In this document: piece after piece, positions 44,022 through 51,940 of the stretch
How positions within the stretch are numbered: the stretch's first letter is position 1
Layout: each line of letters starts with the position of its first letter
NCBI GenBank assembly: GCA_016707705.1
Contig: JADJHD010000001.1
Coordinates: 186,001-250,000 of the forward strand
Direction: 5' to 3'
Source: Bacteroidales bacterium
GTDB lineage: Bacteria; Bacteroidota; Bacteroidia; Bacteroidales; UBA4417
Length of the DNA: 64,000 nt
The notes under the pieces: model-generated
The model's input: the letters and a program-made list of their open reading frames with translations, nothing else
What the model was told of the DNA's origin: nothing
Database searches by the model: none
Made by a program: the position numbers and the translations under genes

Positions 44022-45950
44022 TTATTCCTGTCCTTTCCCTGAGGATTCGATTATCTCTCCCAATTCCATCCACTGCAGGGTTTTCAACTCACTCTCTTCC
44101 TCAAGTTCATTATATCTTATTGAGAGTTGGTTCAATTCATCAACAGATGCATTTCCGGAATTAAGTATTGACAGAATTCTTGTCTTTTCCTTGTCCAATG
44201 TATCAATATCCTTTTCAAGCTGTTCAAATTCCTTAAGCTGCTTATAACTTGGTTTTTGGGGCTGATTTTTCGGCCTTAATGCCTTGGCAGTTTTTTCTTC
44301 CTGCTCTTTCTGAAGTTTTTGCAGTTTCTGCTCCCGAATCCTCCATTGATAAAACTGGGTGTAATTTCCGTAGAAGTCCTTAATCTTACCTTTACCTTCA
44401 AATACGAAAACATGATCACATAACTTGTCAAGAAGGAAGCGGTCATGAGATACTATCAGCAAACATCCCGGGAACTCTGAGAGAAAGTCTTCAAGCACTT
44501 GCAATGTCTGTATATCCAGATCATTGGTAGGCTCATCCAGAATCAGGAAATTTGGATTCTTGATGAGTTGCATCAAAAGGTACAATCTTCGTCTCTCTCC
44601 ACCACTCAGACTACTGAAATAAGCCTGCTGAACAGGATAGCTGAAATTGAAGTACTGAAGGAACTGGGATGCTGACATTGAACCTTTCTTCAAGGTTATC
44701 TCTTCTGCAACATCCTTCACTATATCAATAACTCTTTTGTCTTCTTTTAATTCAAGCCCATCCTGAGTATAATACCCCATAACTACCGTTTGTCCGACAG
44801 TAATTTTCCCAAGGTCAGGACGAAGTCTTCCTGCAAGCAAATTTAGCAGGGTGGATTTTCCAACTCCATTGAGGCCAACTACCCCGATTTTCTCACCACG
44901 CTTGAATATGTAGGAGAAATCATCCACGGTTATAAAATCGCCAAATCGCTTGGTGATATTGTCAACTTCAAGAATTTTGCCTCCAAGGGGGTTGGCATTA
45001 ACTCCAAATTGAATAGCCTTTTCCTCAAATCGTTTCGTCGCCTTTTCCTTCACTTCATCAAATGCCTGAATTCTGGATTTGGATTTGGTGGTTCGAGCCT
45101 TAGGCATTCTTCTGATCCAATCCAGTTCAGTTCTGTAAAGATTTTTTGATTTCTCCAGACTTTGCTCTTCCATGAGTTCCCGTTCTGCCTTTTTCTCCAA
45201 ATAATATCCATAGTTACCTTTATAGGTAAATATCGAATTTCGCTCCATCTCAAGGATTGTATCGCAAACATTATCAAGGAAATAGCGGTCATGGGTGACA
45301 AGAAGCAGGCTTAATGATTCTCTTGAAAGGTATTCCTCAAGCCATTCTATCATTTCAAAGTCAAGATGGTTGGTCGGTTCATCGAGCAGCAGAAGATCCG
45401 GTTCTCCAATCAAAGCATGCGCTAGCGCAATCTTCTTTCGTTGCCCGCCTGAGAGTGTATGGATCTTTTGACTGAAATCATGTATGGAAAATTGCCCAAG
45501 TATCTCTCTTGCCCTGGTCTCGTATGACCACCCTCCGGATGCATCCATCCTCTGCATTGAATCACTTAATCTCTTGTCAGCTTCCGCCGAAGGATTAAGC
45601 TTAAAGAATTCAAGAGCAAACTCATAATCGCGGAGAGCGGCAAGCGCTTCATTGTCAGATGAAAAGACTGCATCCAATACTGTCATGTCCGGACTAAACG
45701 AAGGATTCTGGTCGAGGAAGGTGATTTTTAAATTATTTCGCAAGGTCACCTTTCCTGAATCAGGAGCAGCGATTCCGGCTAAAATTCGCATGAGTGAACT
45801 CTTACCGGTCCCATTCCTGGCTATTAAAGCCACTTTTTGTCCTTTCTCAATACCAAAACTGATATCCTCAAACAGGACTTTTTCCCCATAGGATTTCGAA
45901 AGATGCTCTGCCTGAAGATAATTCAATGCTGTCGTTTTTAAGTTCTGCAA
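44022..45950 (-). CDS. ABC-F family ATPase (Uup-like)
   Basis: The 642-residue soluble protein has two ATP-binding cassettes: Walker A ARNGTGKSSLMRILAG with signature LSGGQRKKIALAHAL, and GLNGVGKSTLLNLLAG with LSGGERRRLYLLMQL. An ABC-F linker (TRTELDWIRRMPKARTTKSKSR) joins them. A charged C-terminal coiled coil (residues 540-630) is typical of the Uup branch. ABC-F proteins act on ribosomes or on branched DNA; they lack membrane domains. The start at 45950 opens with QNLKTTALNYLQAEHLSKSYGE, so a later Met cannot be excluded. Confidence 0.92.
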   Translation of the reverse strand: MQNLKTTALNYLQAEHLSKSYGEKVLFEDISFGIEKGQKVALIARNGTGKSSLMRILAGIAAPDSGKVTLRNNLKITFLDQNPSFSPDMTVLDAVFSSDNEALAALRDYEFALEFFKLNPSAEADKRLSDSMQRMDASGGWSYETRAREILGQFSIHDFSQKIHTLSGGQRKKIALAHALIGEPDLLLLDEPTNHLDFEMIEWLEEYLSRESLSLLLVTHDRYFLDNVCDTILEMERNSIFTYKGNYGYYLEKKAERELMEEQSLEKSKNLYRTELDWIRRMPKARTTKSKSRIQAFDEVKEKATKRFEEKAIQFGVNANPLGGKILEVDNITKRFGDFITVDDFSYIFKRGEKIGVVGLNGVGKSTLLNLLAGRLRPDLGKITVGQTVVMGYYTQDGLELKEDKRVIDIVKDVAEEITLKKGSMSASQFLQYFNFSYPVQQAYFSSLSGGERRRLYLLMQLIKNPNFLILDEPTNDLDIQTLQVLEDFLSEFPGCLLIVSHDRFLLDKLCDHVFVFEGKGKIKDFYGNYTQFYQWRIREQKLQKLQKEQEEKTAKALRPKNQPQKPSYKQLKEFEQLEKDIDTLDKEKTRILSILNSGNASVDELNQLSIRYNELEEESELKTLQWMELGEIIESSGKGQE

Positions 45951-45987
45951 AAGTACCTGTTATGCACAGAGTAAAAAATCCTGTGGC

Positions 45988-46015
45988 AAAAAAAAAGCTT
46001 CCCTGAATGGAAAGC
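45988..46015 (-). terminator. Intrinsic terminator of the cold-shock gene
   Basis: On the minus strand GCTTTCC pairs with GGGAAGC (one G-T pair, 5-base loop; 45997-46015) and is followed by nine T. It lies 24 bases after the cold-shock stop codon. Confidence 0.8.
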
Positions 46016-46039
46016 TTTTTTTTTCACTCAATGCACTGA

Positions 46040-46231
46040 TTATAGTAATCTTACATTGATTGCCTTTGGACCACGGCGATCTTCAACAATTTCAAAACTA
46101 ACTAAATCGTCATCTTTAATCTTGTCGATGAGGCCTGTAACATGTACAAATACATCTTTCGAAGTTTCATCATCAAGGATAAAACCGAAACCTTTTTGCT
46201 GGTTAAAAAACTTTACTTTTCCAGTGGACAT
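46040..46231 (-). CDS. Cold-shock domain protein
   Basis: This is a 63-residue single-domain protein with the RNP1 motif KGFGFI and RNP2 motif DVFVHV, plus GKVKFFNQQKG at the start. It binds single-stranded RNA or DNA and melts secondary structure. A TATATTTG box on the minus strand (46277-46270) leaves a short leader of about 30 bases, unlike the long leaders of E. coli cspA. Confidence 0.95.
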   Translation of the reverse strand: MSTGKVKFFNQQKGFGFILDDETSKDVFVHVTGLIDKIKDDDLVSFEIVEDRRGPKAINVRLL

Positions 46232-46462
46232 TGTAATGGGTATTAAGAAGTAAAAAATTGAGAAACATACAAATATAAAGTAATAATCAGTTAATTCCTG
46301 CCGGACATCTGAATTATTTTATTACAATTTAAAAAATGCAGAGTTTAGGCATCTGAATTACAGCCAGATAAATATAATCATATCTTGAATATTAGATATG
46401 ACTTTTAGCTCTAACAGACTTGGGGTTTGATAGTCGGAGATAGGTAATACTTTATAACGAAA

Positions 46463-46558
46463 CTACCTCCAATCAAGAACTGCCTCAGGTTAGAATTTTG
46501 TATGGAAAAGCTTCCTCTGTCAAAATTCTATCCAGTTTTAGTCTGTGATTGGAGGTAG
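46463..46558 (-). repeat. Long nested inverted repeat between pckA and the cold-shock gene
   Basis: Exact arms CTACCTCCAATCA (46463-46475) and TGATTGGAGGTAG (46546-46558) enclose AACTG/CAGTT (46478-46482, 46533-46537), then exact TAGAATTTTG/CAAAATTCTA (46491-46500, 46521-46530), then GGAA/TTCC (46504-46515). Together they make one hairpin of about 96 nt with over 30 paired bases. It begins 17 bases past the pckA stop codon. There is no T-run after it on either strand, so it is not a standard terminator. It may be a transcript-stabilising structure, a small RNA or a mobile-element remnant. Confidence 0.7.
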
Positions 46559-46574
46559 AAACGATTGCAATAAA

Positions 46575-48197
46575 CTACAATTGTGGTCCGGCAGCTACCA
46601 GATTCTTGCCTTCCTCATTGTCAGTATATTTATCGAAATTATCAATAAAGCGTTTTGCAAGATCCTTTGCTTTCTCCTCCCATTCCGCGGGATTTGAATA
46701 GGTTTGTTTGGGATCTAAAACATCTGTGTTTACACCATGGAGTTGGGTCGGAATACTTAGATTGAAATAGGCAACGGTTTTGGTAGGTGCATGATCGATG
46801 GATCCATCGAGAATAGCATCAATTATTGCCCTTGTATCCTTTATGGAGATGCGCTTTCCGGTTCCATTCCAGCCTGTATTTACAAGATAAGCCTTTGCAT
46901 GTGAATGCTGCATTCTTTTTACAAGTTCAACTGCATATTTGGTTGGATGCAGACTGAGAAATGCATTGCCGAAGCAAGCTGAAAAAGTCGGCTGAGGTGA
47001 AGTTACACCTCTTTCAGTACCTGCCAGTTTAGCTGTAAATCCGGATAGGAAATGATATTTGGTTTGATCATCAGTTAAAATGGAAACCGGGGGTAATACT
47101 CCAAATGCATCTGCAGTCAGGAATATAACCTTTGTTGCATGTCCTCCCTTGGAAACAGGCTTTACAATGTTGTTAATGTGATAGATAGGGTAGGAGACAC
47201 GTGTATTTTCCGTTTTTGAAGAGTCAGCAAAATCCGGTGATCCGTCAGCTTTAAGAACAACATTCTCAAGCAATGCATCCCTGCGGATGGCAGCATAAAT
47301 ATCTGGCTCATTTTCCTTACTGAGATTGATGCACTTGGCATAGCATCCACCTTCAAAATTAAAGACTCCTGCATCGTCCCAACCATGCTCATCATCTCCA
47401 ATAAGAGCACGCTTTGGATCAGCTGATAAAGTAGTTTTACCTGTTCCTGAAAGCCCAAAGAATATTGCGACATCACCTTCCTTGCCCATATTGGCTGAAC
47501 AATGCATGGAGGCAATTCCGCGAAGTGGCAGGAAGTAATTCATCATGGAGAATATTCCCTTCTTCATTTCACCGCCATACCAGGATCCGCCGATTAGCTG
47601 CATGCGCTCTGTCAGGTTGAATGCAATAAAGTTCTCTGAATTGAGGCCTTGCTCTTTCCAGTCGGGATTAGTGGTTTTTGAGCCATTCAAAACAACGAAA
47701 TCAGGCTTGAAATTGGTGAGTTCCTCATCAGTAGGCCTGATGAACATATTCTTTACAAAATGAGCCTGCCAGGCAACTTCAACAATGAAGCGAACATTCA
47801 GTCGGGTATCAGGATTTGCACCGCAAAAAGCATCCATTACATAAAGCTTCTTTCCGGATAACTCACTCACAATAACCTCGTGAAGATGATTCCAAACCTC
47901 AGTGGAGATCGGCTTGTTGTCATTCTTTCCGATAGTTGACCACCAAACGGTGTTTTCACTGATAGAATCTTTCACAATGTACTTGTCCTTTGGAGAACGA
48001 CCTGTGAAAACTCCGGTATCCACATTCACTGCATCAAGGGTTGATAAATGTCCCTTTTCAAATCCTTCCAAACCCGGATCGGTTTCGTGTTTGAATAGTT
48101 CTTCGTACGAGAGGTTGTAGTAGACCTCATCAATGCCTTTAATGCCATACTGATCAAGGTCTATCAGCATGTTCGCACGGTTAATAGCTTTTGCCAT
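46575..48197 (-). CDS. pckA: Phosphoenolpyruvate carboxykinase (ATP)
   Basis: The 540-residue enzyme carries the P-loop kinase-1a motif FGLSGTGKTTLSADP, the metal-site kinase-2 motif LIGDDEHGWDD, FNFEGGCYAKCI and the C-terminal adenine-site segment NTGWNGTGKRISIKDTRAI. It interconverts oxaloacetate and PEP with ATP/ADP. In fermentative Bacteroidota the CO2-fixing direction, which makes ATP, is common. The minus-strand TACATTTG (48290-48283) is a possible -7 box, just inside the terminator of the neighbouring ppdK gene. Confidence 0.97.
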   Translation of the reverse strand: MAKAINRANMLIDLDQYGIKGIDEVYYNLSYEELFKHETDPGLEGFEKGHLSTLDAVNVDTGVFTGRSPKDKYIVKDSISENTVWWSTIGKNDNKPISTEVWNHLHEVIVSELSGKKLYVMDAFCGANPDTRLNVRFIVEVAWQAHFVKNMFIRPTDEELTNFKPDFVVLNGSKTTNPDWKEQGLNSENFIAFNLTERMQLIGGSWYGGEMKKGIFSMMNYFLPLRGIASMHCSANMGKEGDVAIFFGLSGTGKTTLSADPKRALIGDDEHGWDDAGVFNFEGGCYAKCINLSKENEPDIYAAIRRDALLENVVLKADGSPDFADSSKTENTRVSYPIYHINNIVKPVSKGGHATKVIFLTADAFGVLPPVSILTDDQTKYHFLSGFTAKLAGTERGVTSPQPTFSACFGNAFLSLHPTKYAVELVKRMQHSHAKAYLVNTGWNGTGKRISIKDTRAIIDAILDGSIDHAPTKTVAYFNLSIPTQLHGVNTDVLDPKQTYSNPAEWEEKAKDLAKRFIDNFDKYTDNEEGKNLVAAGPQL

Positions 48198-48292
48198 GGG
48201 ATAAATTTGAGGTTATTATTTGGTTTTAATGGTTTGTTGTTTTTATGCAAAAACTCAAATATGTTAATATGAATGGTTCTTGCAAATGTAAA

Positions 48293-48327
48293 AAAAAAGG
48301 CAGCAAACAAACGTTGCTGCCTTTTTA
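48293..48327 (-). terminator. Intrinsic terminator of ppdK
   Basis: GGCAGCAA and TTGCTGCC form an 8-bp stem (48299-48321) flanked by A-run and T-run, about 50 bases past the ppdK stop codon. Confidence 0.85.
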
Positions 48328-48372
48328 ATTGCAAATTTATCCTAATGTATTTACTACCTAGGTTTCAAGCCT

Positions 48373-51099
48373 TTATTTGCTGGCTTTTATTGAAGACTGA
48401 GCGGCTGCCAAACGGGCAATAGGAACCCTGAATGGTGAGCAGCTAACGTAGGTAAGACCTGCCTTGAAACAGAATTCAACAGATGCAGGGTCACCACCTT
48501 GTTCACCGCAAATACCAACCTTAAGGTCAGTGCGGGTAGCGCGTCCTTTGTTAACTGCCATCTGAATAAGCTGGCCAACTCCGTCCTGGTCAATGGTCTG
48601 GAATGGATCAGCCGGAAGAATCTTCATATCCAGATAATCATTCATGAATCCACCGATATCGTCACGGCTGAAACCGAAGGTCATCTGTGTAAGGTCATTG
48701 GTACCGAATGAGAAGAATTCAGCGGTCTTGGCCATCCTGTCAGCGAGGAGACAAGCACGTGGAATCTCAATCATGGTTCCGTATTTGTAGCTGATAGCAC
48801 TAACGCCATACTTGGCACAAACTTCAGCATATACTTTATCGGCAATTTTCTTGGTGAAATCAAGCTCGCCAACTTCACAGGTAACAGGTACCATGATTTC
48901 AGGATGTGGATCATGTCCTTCGTTGATCAACTCAACAGTTGATTCGAAAATGGCACGGATCTGCATTTCTGAAACTTCAGGATAAGTGATTCCTAAACGA
49001 ACACCCCTGTGACCCATCATTGGGTTTGATTCATGAAGAGCTTCGCCGCGCTTTGCAATGGCTTCAGGAGTAATTCCCAATGCAGTTGCAAGTTCAGCCT
49101 GCTTTTCAGCACTCTGTGGAACGAATTCATGCAAAGGAGGATCAAGCAACCTGAAAGTAACAGGAAGGGTATCCATAGCAAGAAGTGTAGCCTTGATGTC
49201 TTTCTTTACAAACACTGACAGTTCATTGAGAGCTGCTACGCGTTCTTCAAGTCCGTTGCTGAGAATCATTTTCCTGAGAAGGAACAATGGCTGCTCTGAA
49301 CCTTTTCCATAGAACATATGCTCTGTACGGAAGAGTCCGATACCTTCAGCTCCGAAATCGCGGGCAATCTTTGCATCAGCTGGTGTATCAGCATTGGTGC
49401 GAACACCCATTGTGCGGAATGTGTCAACCATCTTCATGAAAGTCTGGAAACGTGGGTTCTCAGTAGCATCCATAAGTGGGAGTGAACCTGTGTAAACATG
49501 TCCCTTGGTTCCGTTCAGTGTGAGAACATCTCCTTCCTTCAGAACGATGCTGGTTCCTTCAACCTTTGCAACCTTGGTAGCAACATCAACGTGGAGCTTA
49601 CCGGCACCAACGATGCAGCATTTTCCCCAGCCCCTGGCTACAAGTGCAGCATGTGAGGTCATACCACCACGTGCGGTAAGGATACCTTCTGCAGCGCGCA
49701 TACCTTCAACATCTTCAGGATTTGTTTCTTCCCTGACAAGGATAACCTTCTCACCCTTACGCTGCCATGCAACAGCATCTTCAGCGGTGAAGACGATTTT
49801 TCCAACTGCGGCACCAGGGCCTGCTGGCAAACCTTTAACAATAGGTGATACTTTCTTCTCTTCTGCCGGATCGCAAATAGGGTGAAGAAGCTCATCAAGC
49901 TGTGCAGGCTCAACCCTCATCACAGCGGTCTTCTCATTGATCAGGCCTTCCTGGAGCATATCCATGGCCATGTTAAGGGCTGCAGTTCCTGTGCGCTTTC
50001 CTGCACGGCACTGTAGCATGTATAATTTACCTTCCTGAATGGTGAACTCAATGTCCAGCATATCATGGAAGCTCTTCTCAAGAATGGTGCGGATGTTGTC
50101 CAGTTCTACATAGGTGCCTGGCATGGCTTCCTGCATGCTGTGAAGATGAGCATTCTGCTCATTCTTGGTGTCGTCGTTCAGTGGACTTGGAGTCCTGATA
50201 CCGGCAACAACATCTTCTCCCTGTGCATTAACAAGCCATTCTCCGTAGAAAAGGTTTTCACCGGTGGCAGGATTACGTGTAAAGGCAACACCGGTAGCTG
50301 ATGAATCACCCATGTTACCAAATACCATTGCCTGAACGTTTACTGCTGTACCCCATGAATCTGGAATACCTTCGATACGACGGTATGAAACAGCTTTCTT
50401 TCCGTTCCAGCTCTTGAATACGGCCTTGATACCACCTTCAAGCTGCTCACGTGCATCATCTGGGAATTCTTTTCCGAGTGATGATTTTACCTTTGCCTTG
50501 AAATCTTCAGCAAGCTGCTTCAGATCGTCTGAGCTGAGGTCAGTATCTGACTTAACTCCTTTATTATGCTTGTATGAATCCAGCATATCGTCAAGCTGCT
50601 TGCGGATACCCTTGCCATCAACCGGCTCGATGCCTTCAGCTTTTTCCATAACCACATCGGCATACATCATGATAAGCCTGCGGTATGAATCCCATACGAA
50701 ACGTGGATTGTTGGTCTTCTTGATCAAACCGGGGATAGTTGCTGAACAGAGTCCAACATTCAAAACGGTGTCCATCATACCTGGCATTGAAGCGCGGGCT
50801 CCTGAACGGCATGACATTAGCAGCGGATTCTCGGAATCACCATACTTCATTCCCATTTCGGCTTCTACCTTCTTCATGCCTTCCCAAACTTCACCCATCA
50901 GGGTAGCAGGAAGCTGAGTGCCGTTTTCATAATAGTCGGTGCAGGCTTCAGTAGTAACTGTGAGACCAGCTGGTACAGGAAGTCCAAGGTTAACCATTTC
51001 TGCAAGGTTGGCACCTTTTCCACCCAATAGGTTCTTCATTGTTGCTTCTCCTTCGGCTTTCTTACCTCCAAAGAAATAAACATACTTCTTTTGACTCAT
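48373..51099 (-). CDS. ppdK: Pyruvate, phosphate dikinase
   Basis: The 908-residue protein has the three expected domains. First is the ATP-grasp N-terminus (YFFGGKKAEG, LLGGKGANLAEMVNLGLPVPAG). Second is the swivelling phosphohistidine domain with catalytic His in GGMTSHAALVARGWGKCC. Third is the PEP/pyruvate barrel with the catalytic Cys region near the end (GICGEQGGDPASVEFC). It interconverts pyruvate, ATP and phosphate with PEP, AMP and pyrophosphate. A TACCTTTG box on the minus strand (51178-51171) is a plausible -7 element. It lies upstream of pckA on the same strand, but with a terminator between them. Confidence 0.97.
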   Translation of the reverse strand: MSQKKYVYFFGGKKAEGEATMKNLLGGKGANLAEMVNLGLPVPAGLTVTTEACTDYYENGTQLPATLMGEVWEGMKKVEAEMGMKYGDSENPLLMSCRSGARASMPGMMDTVLNVGLCSATIPGLIKKTNNPRFVWDSYRRLIMMYADVVMEKAEGIEPVDGKGIRKQLDDMLDSYKHNKGVKSDTDLSSDDLKQLAEDFKAKVKSSLGKEFPDDAREQLEGGIKAVFKSWNGKKAVSYRRIEGIPDSWGTAVNVQAMVFGNMGDSSATGVAFTRNPATGENLFYGEWLVNAQGEDVVAGIRTPSPLNDDTKNEQNAHLHSMQEAMPGTYVELDNIRTILEKSFHDMLDIEFTIQEGKLYMLQCRAGKRTGTAALNMAMDMLQEGLINEKTAVMRVEPAQLDELLHPICDPAEEKKVSPIVKGLPAGPGAAVGKIVFTAEDAVAWQRKGEKVILVREETNPEDVEGMRAAEGILTARGGMTSHAALVARGWGKCCIVGAGKLHVDVATKVAKVEGTSIVLKEGDVLTLNGTKGHVYTGSLPLMDATENPRFQTFMKMVDTFRTMGVRTNADTPADAKIARDFGAEGIGLFRTEHMFYGKGSEQPLFLLRKMILSNGLEERVAALNELSVFVKKDIKATLLAMDTLPVTFRLLDPPLHEFVPQSAEKQAELATALGITPEAIAKRGEALHESNPMMGHRGVRLGITYPEVSEMQIRAIFESTVELINEGHDPHPEIMVPVTCEVGELDFTKKIADKVYAEVCAKYGVSAISYKYGTMIEIPRACLLADRMAKTAEFFSFGTNDLTQMTFGFSRDDIGGFMNDYLDMKILPADPFQTIDQDGVGQLIQMAVNKGRATRTDLKVGICGEQGGDPASVEFCFKAGLTYVSCSPFRVPIARLAAAQSSIKASK

Positions 51100-51207
51100 C
51101 TTTTTGATTATTAGATTTTGTTAAATATTGATTGTCAAATACTTGCGTGATTTCTAGTCCAAATTTTGCGCAAAGGTACTAAAAACTTTATCAAAAAATT
51201 GAAGAAG

Positions 51208-51924
51208 TTATGCACTGTTGCAGTTGGGGTTATTCATAATTGCAATAGAATCAAGGACTTTATACAGAATCGCTTTATTACTTTGTATTAATTCTGAATA
51301 GGACATAATTGCAGTTGCAGTTTGAATCCACCTGCCTTTCAGATTCTCATCAAAGGCTCTTTCCCTGAAAGCTATTAACTGGGGTTGATTCACTTCAAAA
51401 TGAAATTGAAGGGCAAAAACATTGCTGCCATATTTAAAAGCCTGATTAGGTGTAAGCATGGATGAAGCCATGCAAACAGCTCCTTCAGGGAGATCAAAGG
51501 TATCGTTGTGTATATGTAAAACATCCAATTGCTTTCCAAAATGAGAAAATACCGGATCTGAAGCAGCGCTCTCATTGAAGTACACTGGAAATACCCCCAT
51601 CTCTGGTTCCAGATTTGGGAACACCCTGGCTCCCAGGGCAGAGGCTATCAATTGTGAACCCAGACAAATACCCAGCACAAGTTTCCCATTTTGAATGGAC
51701 TTTGCGATGAACTTCTTTTCTTCAATAAGCCATGGGAATTTATCTTCTTCATAAACACCCATTTTTCCACCCATGATTACCAGCATATCAAAGTCCTGCT
51801 GATCAGGAAAGGAATGACCCAGATCTGCCCTTGTGGATGTGATTTCAGCACCGTTAATGGCAGCCCACTCGCCAATAGCGGCAAGTCCTTCGAAATCGTC
51901 ATGCTGGATATGGTGAATCCGCAT
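51208..51924 (-). CDS. Class I glutamine amidotransferase-like protein
   Basis: The 238-residue protein has the GATase nucleophile elbow LVLGICLGSQLIASALGA, the catalytic His in ALQFHFEV and the nearby Glu. It begins MRIHHIQHDDFEGLAAIGEWA, the typical form of stand-alone GMP-synthase-like amidotransferase domains. No synthetase domain is attached, so the acceptor substrate is unknown; glutathione-like or gamma-glutamyl substrates are known for relatives. It follows uvrA after 16 bases and is probably co-transcribed with it. Confidence 0.88.
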   Translation of the reverse strand: MRIHHIQHDDFEGLAAIGEWAAINGAEITSTRADLGHSFPDQQDFDMLVIMGGKMGVYEEDKFPWLIEEKKFIAKSIQNGKLVLGICLGSQLIASALGARVFPNLEPEMGVFPVYFNESAASDPVFSHFGKQLDVLHIHNDTFDLPEGAVCMASSMLTPNQAFKYGSNVFALQFHFEVNQPQLIAFRERAFDENLKGRWIQTATAIMSYSELIQSNKAILYKVLDSIAIMNNPNCNSA

Positions 51925-51940
51925 TCTTCCAGTTTTTGGT

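Noticed and set aside
46463..46558. Mobile element (MITE) with target-site duplication
   Set aside because: The flanks share only ACGA, offset from the arm ends; no transposase relation or second copy is visible in the window.
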